Below, piece after piece: positions 1 through 7,516 of a DNA stretch of 35,477 nt. The stretch lies in NCBI GenBank assembly GCA_964515235.1, contig CAZEVO010000021.1, positions 1 through 35,477 of the forward strand, written 5' to 3'. Under the pieces are notes generated by a model. That model was not told where the DNA came from, ran no database searches, and was given only the letters and a program-made list of their open reading frames with translations. Source of the stretch: OPU3-GD-OMZ sp964515235. GTDB lineage: Bacteria; Pseudomonadota; Gammaproteobacteria; Methylococcales; Methylomonadaceae. The first letter of the stretch is position 1. The number at the start of each line of letters is the position of its first letter. The translations under genes and the position numbers were made by a program.

Positions 1-73
1 TGTCATGGTTTCCATCAGGAATAATCACAACGTTGACATCACGAGTTAATATTATGCTTTCGTTTTCCGACAT
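1..73 (-). CDS. sufT: SufT-like Fe-S assembly protein, 5' end only
   Basis: Only the first 24 codons lie in the window, read leftward from an ATG at 73-71. They give MSENESIILTRDVNVVIIPD followed by GNHD, with no stop before the edge. The pattern of Leu-Thr-Arg-Asp, then hydrophobic residues, then Ile-Pro-Asp/Ser-Gly resembles the N-terminus of SufT proteins (DUF59 family), which help mature Fe-S proteins. The start sits 4 bases past the stop of the SDR gene at 78-818. There is no clear Shine-Dalgarno (SD) sequence, so it is probably translated by coupling as the last visible gene of a ubiG-mupP-SDR-sufT run. The assignment rests on a short stretch and is tentative. Confidence 0.55.
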   Translation of the reverse strand, partial: MSENESIILTRDVNVVIIPDGNHD

Positions 74-77
74 GTTT

Positions 78-818
78 TTATATTGTATTTTTTGATTTAA
101 AAGATTCAGCTTCAATAATTTGACGGGTTACGCCAATACTTTCAGGGCCTAATAAATACTGATAAATTGGCGTTAATGATTCAGTATTAGCCAAAGAAGA
201 TTTGTTTTCTCCTGGGAATAAGTGGTTTCTGACTGGAGAGTCAACTTTTCCTGGTATCAATATATTGACACGGATTTTACCTGCAGATTCCAGTTCATCA
301 GCAATTATTAACGCGAATCCTTCAATAGCTATTTTAGCAACGCCGTATGATGATGAGTAAGCGGTTCCTTTTCTGGCTGTCGAGTCAGAGGTGAAAAGAA
401 TTGAAGCATGTTCATTTTTTTCAAGTAAAGGCAGTAAAACCTTTGTTAAAAGAAAAGGAGCATTCAGATTGAGATTTATACTGTGTTCCCAACTCTGAGG
501 AGAAATACTACCTAGAGGCCCCAGGGTCGGCTTCTCGGTCGCTGAGTGTATTAATCCGTTGAGGGAGTTGTATTTTTTCTCAATGGCTTCTGTCAGGTCA
601 TGAAAGTCTTGTTCAGTGGCACCGACCAGATCAAAGGGATAGATAGCCGGTTCTGTTTTTGTTGATTCGATGATGTGATCGTAAACAGATTCTAGTTTTT
701 CAATATTGTTGTCGAGTAAAATGACCTGAGCACGGTGTTGAGCAAGAGCAAGAGCAGCAATACGACCTAAGCCGCCACCGGCACCAGTAATTAAAAATGT
801 TTGATTATTTAGAGGCAT
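78..818 (-). CDS. YciK-like short-chain dehydrogenase/reductase
   Basis: A 246-aa classical SDR. The cofactor-binding TGAGGGLG is at residues 11-18, the NLN-type structural Asn near 115-119, and the active site is probably Ser144 with Tyr158 and Lys162 (YGVAK). The whole length is one Rossmann domain, and it should be a soluble NAD(P)-dependent oxidoreductase. The sequence and the position after ubiG and mupP fit the YciK group, whose substrate is not established. The same order (ubiG, mupP, SDR) is known from Pseudomonas. The start lies 12 bases after the mupP stop and has no obvious SD, which suggests coupled translation. SDR membership is certain; the YciK subgroup is likely. Confidence 0.85.
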   Translation of the reverse strand: MPLNNQTFLITGAGGGLGRIAALALAQHRAQVILLDNNIEKLESVYDHIIESTKTEPAIYPFDLVGATEQDFHDLTEAIEKKYNSLNGLIHSATEKPTLGPLGSISPQSWEHSINLNLNAPFLLTKVLLPLLEKNEHASILFTSDSTARKGTAYSSSYGVAKIAIEGFALIIADELESAGKIRVNILIPGKVDSPVRNHLFPGENKSSLANTESLTPIYQYLLGPESIGVTRQIIEAESFKSKNTI

Positions 819-830
819 AGTGATTATTAT

Positions 831-1493
831 TCAAATCCAAGACGCTAGTTCTTGTGGGTGATCAATCATCGCATCAGCGCCCCATGTGTCGGGTTTATCA
901 TTGTTTTTAAGATAACCGTAAGTCGCAACAATCGTTTTCATGTGAGCTTGTTTCCCGGCTTCAATGTCATGCAGTGCATCACCAATATAAATACAACTTT
1001 CTGGGAAAACATTGCTTTGCTTGCAAGCAGTTATCAAGGGTAAAGGACTGGGCTTTTGATGTGGTGTACTGTCACCAGAAATAATACAGTTAGCACGGTG
1101 TTTTAGGTCAAAAGATGAAACCAAGGGAGTAGTAAAGCGAGAGCGCTTATTCGTGACAATGCCCCACTTAATTTTTTTCTCTTCAAGTCGGTCTAAGATA
1201 GCTGGGATACCTGGGAAATAGTCAGTGTCGATAGCAACATTTTGTTCATAGTGGTCTAGCATCAAGGACAATAGTTTGTTTTGTTGATGGGGTGTAATGG
1301 TTTCAAAGGTACTGTGTTTTATCATGACAGCTGCACCATAGGAAACGTAAGGTTTTATATGGTGCGCTGGAACTTCCTGATAACCCTCAGCTTTCAGAGC
1401 ATAATTGAGCGAAGATATTAAGTCGGGGGCGGTATCTAGAAGTGTTCCATCAAGATCGAATAACATGCAAGCGAGTGAAAATTTAGGGAGCAT
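831..1493 (-). CDS. mupP: HAD phosphatase, MupP/Gph type
   Basis: A 220-aa haloacid-dehalogenase-fold phosphatase. The nucleophile motif DLDGT is at residues 13-17 (Asp13 nucleophile, Asp15 acid/base). Motif II is Thr114 (IVTNK), motif III Lys147 and motif IV GDALHD at 171-176. An alpha-helical cap lies between. Proteins of this type were long named phosphoglycolate phosphatase (Gph). In Pseudomonas, the member next to ubiG is MupP, which dephosphorylates N-acetylmuramic acid 6-phosphate in peptidoglycan recycling. The ubiG-adjacent position favours MupP, but the sequence alone does not exclude Gph. It starts 7 bases after the ubiG stop, and the ATG at 1493 has no SD. Confidence 0.8.
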   Translation of the reverse strand: MLPKFSLACMLFDLDGTLLDTAPDLISSLNYALKAEGYQEVPAHHIKPYVSYGAAVMIKHSTFETITPHQQNKLLSLMLDHYEQNVAIDTDYFPGIPAILDRLEEKKIKWGIVTNKRSRFTTPLVSSFDLKHRANCIISGDSTPHQKPSPLPLITACKQSNVFPESCIYIGDALHDIEAGKQAHMKTIVATYGYLKNNDKPDTWGADAMIDHPQELASWI

Positions 1494-1500
1494 GGGTCAT

Positions 1501-2208
1501 TTATTTCGGACGTTGGTATGCAACTATGTAGTTAACGTCAACCGATTGGCTAAGATAAAAATTTCGAGTTAAAGGGTTGTATTCAATGCCAATCATACCT
1601 CGTATTTCTAAACCGGTTGAGCGTGTCCAACGGGAAAGCTCAGAAGGTTTAATGAAGGTCTTATAGTCGTGGGTGCCTTTAGGGAGCATATTTAATAGGT
1701 ACTCTGCACCTAAGATAGCAAGAAGATAGGCTTTCGGCTTACGGTTGAGTGTCGAAAAGAAAACAAATCCACCAGGTTTAACCATTTGTGCACAGGCTGT
1801 AACTATAGATGCAGGGTCGGGAACATGCTCAAGCATTTCCATGCACGTAATATAGTCAAATTTAGCATTGTTTTTTTGTGCAAAGGCTTCAGCACTAATA
1901 GTTTTATAGTCAACTTTAACGCCAGATTCGAGCCCATGTAAATCAGCAATGTCTATTAATTCGGTGCTGAGATCAATGCCGGTGACTTGACTGCCTAATT
2001 TAGCTAGGCCTTCGCTAAGAATTCCACCACCACAGCCAACATCAACCATTTTCATTTTTGAGATATCTAAGAACTCACGAATGAATTGTATTCTTAGTGG
2101 GTTAATGTCATGTAATGTTTTAAATTCACCATTAGGGTCCCACCATTTCTCAGCGAGGGAGCCAAATTTATTTATTTCATGGGGGTGGACGTTTTCGGTC
2201 TCAGTCAT
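1501..2208 (-). CDS. ubiG: UbiG, ubiquinone biosynthesis O-methyltransferase
   Basis: A 235-aa SAM-dependent methyltransferase that carries out both O-methylation steps of ubiquinone synthesis. Features typical of UbiG are the N-terminal EINKFGSLAEKWWDPNGEFK (residues 11-30), followed closely by LHDINPLR. The SAM-binding glycine motif VDVGCGGG is at 55-62, and the EMLEHVPDP segment follows in the usual place. Length is normal for the family. It is the first gene of a leftward run (ubiG, mupP, SDR, sufT-like) and is divergent from the Fe-S carrier gene at 2396. Ubiquinone synthesis implies a respiring proteobacterium. Confidence 0.96.
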   Translation of the reverse strand: MTETENVHPHEINKFGSLAEKWWDPNGEFKTLHDINPLRIQFIREFLDISKMKMVDVGCGGGILSEGLAKLGSQVTGIDLSTELIDIADLHGLESGVKVDYKTISAEAFAQKNNAKFDYITCMEMLEHVPDPASIVTACAQMVKPGGFVFFSTLNRKPKAYLLAILGAEYLLNMLPKGTHDYKTFIKPSELSRWTRSTGLEIRGMIGIEYNPLTRNFYLSQSVDVNYIVAYQRPK

Positions 2209-2235
2209 AGTTAATGGCTAATTTGAAAAAAGCAG

Positions 2236-2241
2236 ATTATA
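2236..2241 (-). promoter_or_regulatory. Possible -10 box for ubiG
   Basis: Read on the minus strand, this is a perfect TATAAT located 28 bases upstream of the ubiG ATG. No convincing -35 hexamer lies 16-18 bases further upstream, so this is a suggestion based on the -10 match and position only. Confidence 0.35.
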
Positions 2242-2395
2242 CGGCATAATGAGGTTAAAGTAGTGCAAATATTGATCGTTTTTTAATTTGGCGTTATTTT
2301 AGAGTTAGTATCTAGAGTAGAATAATGGGTGCATTTTATTTGTTGAACAGAATGTACGTTAGTTTTTAAAAAGTAAGTTGTGATAAGAGGTTGAT

Positions 2396-2773
2396 ATGAC
2401 AGAGGTAGCATTTGATAATAAATTATCCAATGAGATTAATGTTTCACCGGATGCATTAGCACAGTTAATTGCGATTAGTGAAAATGAAGGGGACCTACAG
2501 GGCGTAAGGGTTTTTGTTTCCGGGGGAGGCTGTAGTGGAATGGAGTATGGGATGACGTTGGTTGAGACACCGACGGAATTTGATTTTGTGTACGAGGCTG
2601 AAGGACTTAATATTTATATCGATTCTATTGCTTTGGGGTTTTTGGCAGGAGTTGAGATTGACTATAAGTCAGAGGGGCTGAATAAAAACTTCATCTTTAG
2701 GAATGTTTTTGCTTCCACCGGGGGTTCAGGGACTTGTGGAACCTGTGGTGCTGCTGGCGGTGGGTGCGGCTGA
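2396..2773 (+). CDS. erpA: A-type Fe-S carrier (ErpA/IscA family) with Cys-rich tail
   Basis: A 125-aa HesB/IscA/ErpA-type protein that would receive Fe-S clusters and pass them to apo-proteins. The core is typical: VSPDAL near residue 16, Cys46 in SGGGCSGMEYG, DSIALGFLAGVEIDY in the middle, and the FIFRNVFA strand near the end. The oddity is the C-terminus. Instead of the usual CGCGSSF-like CxC ending, it runs GGSGTCGTCGAAGGGCG, with cysteines 114, 117 and 124, a CxxC plus one extra Cys near the very end. A good SD (AAGAGG at 2385-2390) precedes the ATG. The last codons overlap the start of the ATP-grasp gene. The family is certain; naming it ErpA rather than IscA/SufA is a guess based on stand-alone location. 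Confidence 0.85.
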   Translation: MTEVAFDNKLSNEINVSPDALAQLIAISENEGDLQGVRVFVSGGGCSGMEYGMTLVETPTEFDFVYEAEGLNIYIDSIALGFLAGVEIDYKSEGLNKNFIFRNVFASTGGSGTCGTCGAAGGGCG

Positions 2774-4017
2774 TAATTACACCATCTGTTTTATTAGTAG
2801 CACAGCCTTATAGCTATCGTATTGCTGCATATGTTAGAGCAGCGGCTCAACTGGGTTTTCGTGTCATTATTGCTTCGCAGAGCGAAAACTCATTAATTTC
2901 AGAGGTGGTTCAAGGTGTTTATGTCGATTTTTTACATCCTCAGCAAGCCGTAGAATCCTTATACACTGAACTTAAAGAAAAAGCGATTATGGCTGTTATT
3001 GGCTGTGACGATAGTACTGTTGAATTAGCTGCATTAGTAGCCGCACGTTTTAACTTACCGCATAACCCACCGCTTTCGGCAAGGTTTTCAAGCAGAAAAG
3101 ACTTGGCGCGGTTACGATTGCATGAGACAGGTTGTTGTGTACCTGACTTTTTAGTTTTAAATTTAACGCAATCATTGTCTGCACAATTAAGTACATTGAT
3201 TTTTCCTTGTGTGGTTAAGCCGCTTCATTTATCAGCCAGTCAGGGTGTGATACGTGTTGATAGTTTAGATCAGTTTGTGCCAGTCTGTATGCGAATAAAG
3301 GAGATTATTAAAGGGTCTAAGGACCCTTTTTTACGTACACATGTTCTTGTTGAACGATACTTGTCAGGTGTTGAAATAGCATTTGAGGGTTATTTGCTAC
3401 AAGGGGTTTTGAAAGTACTGGCTATTTTTGATAAACCTGACCCTTTAGAAGGGCCTTTCTTTGAAGAAACTATTTATGTCACGCCGACACGCTTAAGCGA
3501 GCAACAACAACGAGAAGTATTTGTTAGTGTCAAGGATGCGTGTCGGGCTTATGGCCTGATAACAGGGCCTGTGCATGCAGAGCTTCGTGTTAATCAAGAG
3601 GGTGCTTGGATTCTCGAAATTGCTGCCCGCACGATAGGAGGAGATTGTGGTCAGTTATTCAGTTTAGACGAGGATGTTGATTTAGAACAAATGGTTATTA
3701 AGCTGGCCATGGGAAAGGATTTCGAAGTTCCAACATTTGAATGGGCTCGAGGCGTTATGATGATACCGATTGCAACAAAAGGATTGCTCAGGCGTGTTGA
3801 AGGGGTTTCTGCAGCTAGACACGTTTTAGGTATTGAGAAAGTTGATATTATTATTCGGGAAGGTAACTACTTAGTGCCATTGCCAGAGGGGAACAGCTAT
3901 TTAGGTTATATTTTTGCACAAGCGAGAACACCACAGGGAGTCGTCGCAGCCTTGCGCCAGGCACATTCTCTTTTAACGGTTGTCACAGCCCCCGTTTTTT
4001 CTTTACTGGCAGAGTAA
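2764..4017 (+). CDS. ATP-grasp ligase of unknown substrate
   Basis: About 417 aa from a GTG at 2764, which overlaps the last 10 bases of the Fe-S carrier gene. An upstream ATG at 2734 is in frame but would add a Trp/Cys-rich peptide that is only the carrier tail in another frame. An N-terminal pre-ATP-grasp domain (VLLVAQPYSYRIAAYVRAA) is followed by the ATP-grasp core: FPCVVKPLHLSASQGV with Lys152, VLVERYLSGVEIAFEG near 195-209, and GPVHAELRV...WILEIAARTIGG near 268-293 with metal-binding acidic residues. The IAAR-IGG signature and the C-terminal region after it resemble L-amino-acid-ligase-like proteins (LAL_C2 type). These couple a carboxylate to an amine through an acyl-phosphate. The substrate cannot be told from sequence. 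Tight coupling to the carrier suggests co-expression. Confidence 0.75.
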   Translation: MRLIITPSVLLVAQPYSYRIAAYVRAAAQLGFRVIIASQSENSLISEVVQGVYVDFLHPQQAVESLYTELKEKAIMAVIGCDDSTVELAALVAARFNLPHNPPLSARFSSRKDLARLRLHETGCCVPDFLVLNLTQSLSAQLSTLIFPCVVKPLHLSASQGVIRVDSLDQFVPVCMRIKEIIKGSKDPFLRTHVLVERYLSGVEIAFEGYLLQGVLKVLAIFDKPDPLEGPFFEETIYVTPTRLSEQQQREVFVSVKDACRAYGLITGPVHAELRVNQEGAWILEIAARTIGGDCGQLFSLDEDVDLEQMVIKLAMGKDFEVPTFEWARGVMMIPIATKGLLRRVEGVSAARHVLGIEKVDIIIREGNYLVPLPEGNSYLGYIFAQARTPQGVVAALRQAHSLLTVVTAPVFSLLAE

Positions 4018-4019
4018 AC

Positions 4020-4310
4020 TTATTTCTTTCCACCTGAGCCAGCGGGTCTAAAACCTGAGGGTAGCTGACCGTAATCACCTTCTGCAAAGAAAAAACCTAA
4101 CATATGTTTTTCAATTAATTTAAGACTAGCAGGGTCGGCTGTACTTAAATTATTTTCATTGATAATGGCTGTGGCGCGCTCCAACCATTGTTTCCACCCT
4201 TCTTTAGAGACTTCATGGTAAATACGCTGACCTAATTCACCAGGGTGCGGCGCTTTCTCTAAACCTTCGCTTTCTTCTTTTAGAACAACGCAATGTACTT
4301 TTCTAGGCAT
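4020..4310 (-). CDS. yggX: YggX family Fe(II)-trafficking protein
   Basis: A 96-aa protein matching YggX, a small cytosolic protein linked to protection of Fe-S enzymes from oxidative damage and to iron handling. The family pattern is clear: Cys7 in the N-terminal MPRKVHC, then GLEKAPHPGELGQRIYHEVS, a Trp-containing helix (WKQWLERATAIINEN), and the FFAEGDYGQLPSGF end. The start has a good SD (AGAGG, 6 bases from the ATG). It is the last gene of the leftward run that begins at mtnP and ends 2 bases from the convergent ATP-grasp gene. Confidence 0.93.
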   Translation of the reverse strand: MPRKVHCVVLKEESEGLEKAPHPGELGQRIYHEVSKEGWKQWLERATAIINENNLSTADPASLKLIEKHMLGFFFAEGDYGQLPSGFRPAGSGGKK

Positions 4311-4340
4311 GTAAACCTCTTTTTTTCTTTGAAAACTGAG

Positions 4341-5393
4341 TCAGGGTTCGTATTTTTTGAGGAGAACTCCATCATCACCACAACAGCTCGCTGCACATTG
4401 TTTAATGACGTGCATGTCTTCACTGTTGCTATTAAAAAAAGAGGATATAGGTTTATTGTCTGTAGCACAATCACAACCTTTATCATTGTAAACATAGACG
4501 TTCTGCAATCCAGCATTAAGAGCTGATTCTTGCGCATCGAATAGTAATTTTTCGGGTGTGGCAGGAAGGTGATTAAGTCTGTAAGCGGGGAAAAATCGAG
4601 TAATATGCCAAGGGCTATCAGGGCCTAGGTTATCTCGAATCCAGCACGCAATGCGAAAATGTTCATTAGCGTTATCATTCTTAGTAGGGATAATGTTTGT
4701 TCGGGTTTCTACGTGAATACCTAAGGCTGCAGCCTTTTTAATGGTATTTAAGACCTGCTCAACAGTAGCTACTGGACAGATTTGTTTATAAAAATCATTA
4801 GATAAGCTTTTTATATCTGAGCAAAGGACGTCAATATAAGGCGCGATAAGTTCTAAAGCTTCATCGGTAATAAAACTATTGGTTACATAAACGGTATAAA
4901 GTCCTGCTTGATGGGCGAGAATACTTACAGCTAAAACATATTCTAACCAAACAGCCGGCTCTGAGTAGGTGAATGCTATGCCATCAACTCCTGCAGTGAT
5001 TGCTGCGTCTACCAGTGTTTCAGGAGTAACCCAGGCATGTTTTGATTGACCTTTAGCGAGGTCGTCTAATGCGGAAAGACCCCAGGAAATATCTAAGTTA
5101 TGACAACCCTCACAACGAAAATTACAGCCATAGCTACCCACGGACATGACGCGTGTATTAGGATGAAAATGTTTAACGGGCTTACTTTCAATGGAGTCGA
5201 TGGCTATGGATGAGAGGATGCCATACGAGAGGTTATATAAAGTGCCTTGTCGATTAACGTGAGTTTGGCAAAAACCACGTTGACCATGATTAATGTTGCA
5301 ACGCCAAAGGCACAAATTACATTGCGTACTTCCGTTGGGAAGTGTTGTTTGTAAAGCGGTTTTGACCAGTTGATAGTTTTCAGGAGCTTGCAT
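4341..5393 (-). CDS. amrS: AmmeMemoRadiSam-type radical SAM enzyme
   Basis: A 350-aa radical SAM protein related to pyruvate-formate-lyase activases. The N-terminal Cys cluster (Cys25, 28, 32, 42 in CNLCLWRC...GFC) and the following GTLYNLSYG and ESKPVKHFHP are characteristic of the AmmeMemoRadiSam radical SAM family. The SAM-cluster motif CNFRCEGC is at 90-97 (CX3CX2C). The usual partners Memo and AMMECR1 are not in this window. The C-terminal 50 residues carry five further cysteines (307, 309, 333, 337, 338) instead of the CPNCG-like end I expect for the family. The reaction is unknown. It lies 30 bases upstream of yggX and downstream of the formyltransferase-like gene. The start lacks a clear SD. 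Confidence 0.82.
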   Translation of the reverse strand: MQAPENYQLVKTALQTTLPNGSTQCNLCLWRCNINHGQRGFCQTHVNRQGTLYNLSYGILSSIAIDSIESKPVKHFHPNTRVMSVGSYGCNFRCEGCHNLDISWGLSALDDLAKGQSKHAWVTPETLVDAAITAGVDGIAFTYSEPAVWLEYVLAVSILAHQAGLYTVYVTNSFITDEALELIAPYIDVLCSDIKSLSNDFYKQICPVATVEQVLNTIKKAAALGIHVETRTNIIPTKNDNANEHFRIACWIRDNLGPDSPWHITRFFPAYRLNHLPATPEKLLFDAQESALNAGLQNVYVYNDKGCDCATDNKPISSFFNSNSEDMHVIKQCAASCCGDDGVLLKKYEP

Positions 5394-5462
5394 GTTTTAA
5401 AAAGTGAATTGTGATGATAGAAAAATAATTTAGCCTGTCTGGTGTTATTATGCAATGTAACA

Positions 5463-6326
5463 TTAAAGGTGAAATTGCGCCGTTACCTGTCCACCATAGC
5501 ATGGAAAAGTAATACGATGGTTACGAATAATCGGTTTAAAAAGGAGGTCATTTTTGTATGAAATAGCTTTAACAAGCGAAAAAACACCTTCTTGAGCATG
5601 GTATTTTATCGGTGTATTGATCGTAGCGTAGGCAGAAATAAAATTAAAAGTGTGCCGGGCTGAGCTTATATAGTCAAGACTATAGTCTTGGAGACGGGGG
5701 TGGGATTGAGTGCTTGCATGGTGCTCGTTTTGGGTAGTTGAAAGTTGCGGGCTTGACTTTAATTGAGTTAATCCGAGAGATAATAGCTCAGGTATGGCCT
5801 CCGCTAAGATATGCTGGCATTGGGAAGCGTGAATACCGTCTGGAATATCACAGCGTTGTTGTGCCACGATATTACCAGTATCGAATTGACGGGTTATTTT
5901 ATGTAGGCTTAGCCCCCATGCGTCACAGGCTAATTTGTATTGCCAGAAAATGGGGTCGGGCCCTCGAAACTGGGGAAGCAAAGAGGGGTGAATGTTGATA
6001 GAACCTAAAGACGGTAGGGTAAAAATGCTAGCAGGTAATCTTTTGCCAAAACAACAGGTCATAATTAAGTCGGCATTAGTGGTTTTTAGTTGGGGATAAT
6101 AATCTTCAATGGGGTTGTCTAGGTAAGTGTAAGGAATATGATGTAAGCGTGCGAGTTGAATTAATGTTTCATGATTTTCGACTTGAATAGGAAAGCGTTT
6201 CGATCTATGTAGCGGTGCCGAATCAGGTGTGTAAAGGGCTATGATTTTTTGATTGTTTTGAATTAACCACTGAAAGGCAGTAAGTGCAAAAGGAGTCGAT
6301 GAGCCGATGAAGATTATTTTAAGCAT
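5463..6326 (-). CDS. Formyltransferase-fold protein, Fmt-like
   Basis: A 287-aa member of the formyl transferase family (Fmt/PurN/ArnA fold). The catalytic triad is visible as Asn111 and His113 (NIHPSLLPQFRGPDPI, residues 111-126) and Asp149 (FDTGNI). The N-terminal half is the Rossmann-like 10-formyl-THF-binding domain. The C-terminal part (about 215-287) looks like a shortened version of the Fmt OB-like domain. It is shorter than a typical methionyl-tRNA formyltransferase (about 310-320 aa), and the neighbourhood lacks def, so it is probably not the main Fmt. Start: ATG with SD AAGGGG, 5 bases away. It sits between mtnA and the radical SAM gene. The acceptor substrate is unknown. Confidence 0.8.
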   Translation of the reverse strand: MLKIIFIGSSTPFALTAFQWLIQNNQKIIALYTPDSAPLHRSKRFPIQVENHETLIQLARLHHIPYTYLDNPIEDYYPQLKTTNADLIMTCCFGKRLPASIFTLPSLGSINIHPSLLPQFRGPDPIFWQYKLACDAWGLSLHKITRQFDTGNIVAQQRCDIPDGIHASQCQHILAEAIPELLSLGLTQLKSSPQLSTTQNEHHASTQSHPRLQDYSLDYISSARHTFNFISAYATINTPIKYHAQEGVFSLVKAISYKNDLLFKPIIRNHRITFPCYGGQVTAQFHL

Positions 6327-6370
6327 AGCGCCCCTTCAAATGGCGGTTGTAAATTTGTGAAGTGAGATTG

Positions 6371-7414
6371 CTAAAATAATTGAGAGATTCGGTCTTTATT
6401 GGGCTGAGATACAATGCCTTTTTCAGTAATAAGTGCAGTTACGAGCTCAGCTGGTGTTATATCGAATGCAGGGTTTCGAACTTTGACGCCTTGGGCAGCC
6501 CATTGGGTGTTTTGATAACCGGTTACTTCTTCGCTAGCCCTTTCTTCAATAGGAATGTCGTCGCCATGATCAATAGAAAGGTCTATTGTTGATAGTGGGC
6601 AGGCAACATAAAAGGGTATTTTATGTTGTTTGGCTAAAACAGCAATCATATAGGTGCCTATTTTATTGGCAACATCACCATTGCTGGCAACACGGTCTGT
6701 TCCGACAATAATGGCATCAATGTGGCCACAGCGCATTAGGTGGCCGGCCATATTGTCAGTAATTAGAGTGACGGGAATTTTCTCTTGAACCATTTCCCAA
6801 GCTGTTAATCGGGCTCCCTGTAGGAAAGGTCGGGTTTCGTCGGCAATAACAGATATTTTTTTTCCTAATTCCACAGCGGCACGAATGATACCTAAGGCCG
6901 TACCATAGCCTGCTGTAGCTAATGCTCCAGCATTACAATGAGTTAAAACGCGAGCGTCATCGGGTAGTAGTGTTGCTCCTAAGTGTCCTAAGGCTCGATT
7001 GTTCTGAATATCTTCTGCAACGATATTATGCGCTTCGGTTAATAGCGTAATTGCAATGTGAGAAGGGGGTAATTGTGAATTATATTCCATTCTCAAACGC
7101 ATTCTTTCAAGTGCCCAAAAAAGATTAACGGCGGTTGGGCGGCTTTGTGATAAGACGTCAAAGGCCTTTTCCATACCCTGTAAAAAATTCTCAGTATTTG
7201 TCTGTTTCAGTTTGAGTGCCGCTAAGGCAATACCGTAAGCGGCGGCGCAACCGATAGCTGGAGCGCCGCGGACAACCATTGAACGTATGCCGTTAGCAAC
7301 TGATTCTGCTGAATCAAAAGTCAGGTACTGAAATTCAGTCGGTAATCGGCGTTGGTCGATCATTTCAAGATGGTCACCAGTCCATCGTAAGGTTTCAATT
7401 TTATTTTTTGGCAT
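6371..7414 (-). CDS. mtnA: Methylthioribose-1-phosphate isomerase MtnA
   Basis: A 347-aa enzyme that converts 5-methylthioribose 1-phosphate to the ribulose 1-phosphate in 5'-methylthioadenosine (MTA) salvage. The signatures are VVRGAPAIG (47-55), HCNAGALATAGYGTALG with catalytic Cys160, DETRPFLQGARLTAWE (192-207), and GTDRVASNGDVANKIGTY with catalytic Asp240. Length and the two catalytic residues agree with characterised MtnA. It follows mtnP with a gap of about 100 bases, so the two consecutive steps are probably co-transcribed. The remaining methionine-salvage genes are absent from the window. Confidence 0.96.
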   Translation of the reverse strand: MPKNKIETLRWTGDHLEMIDQRRLPTEFQYLTFDSAESVANGIRSMVVRGAPAIGCAAAYGIALAALKLKQTNTENFLQGMEKAFDVLSQSRPTAVNLFWALERMRLRMEYNSQLPPSHIAITLLTEAHNIVAEDIQNNRALGHLGATLLPDDARVLTHCNAGALATAGYGTALGIIRAAVELGKKISVIADETRPFLQGARLTAWEMVQEKIPVTLITDNMAGHLMRCGHIDAIIVGTDRVASNGDVANKIGTYMIAVLAKQHKIPFYVACPLSTIDLSIDHGDDIPIEERASEEVTGYQNTQWAAQGVKVRNPAFDITPAELVTALITEKGIVSQPNKDRISQLF

Positions 7415-7516
7415 AAGGGGAAGTTTAAAACAAATAGGTTCCCTAAAAAGATGTTTTTTAACTGATACGTCGCTTATGTGAGTGACCAGTCAAATGAAAA
7501 CTTTAGAGGGCTTTGC

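Noticed and set aside
2734..2763. The upstream ATG of the ATP-grasp frame (MWNLWCCWRW).
   Set aside because: It is only the Cys/Gly-coding tail of the Fe-S carrier read in another frame. The GTG at 2764 starts where homology-like sequence begins.
4280..4537. Overlapping frames on both strands around the yggX/radical SAM junction.
   Set aside because: They are shadows of the radical SAM C-terminus and yggX start; no SD or protein-like composition.
5204..5455. An 83-codon minus-strand frame overlapping the start of the radical SAM gene.
   Set aside because: It has no recognisable motif and lies mostly inside the radical SAM coding region in another frame.
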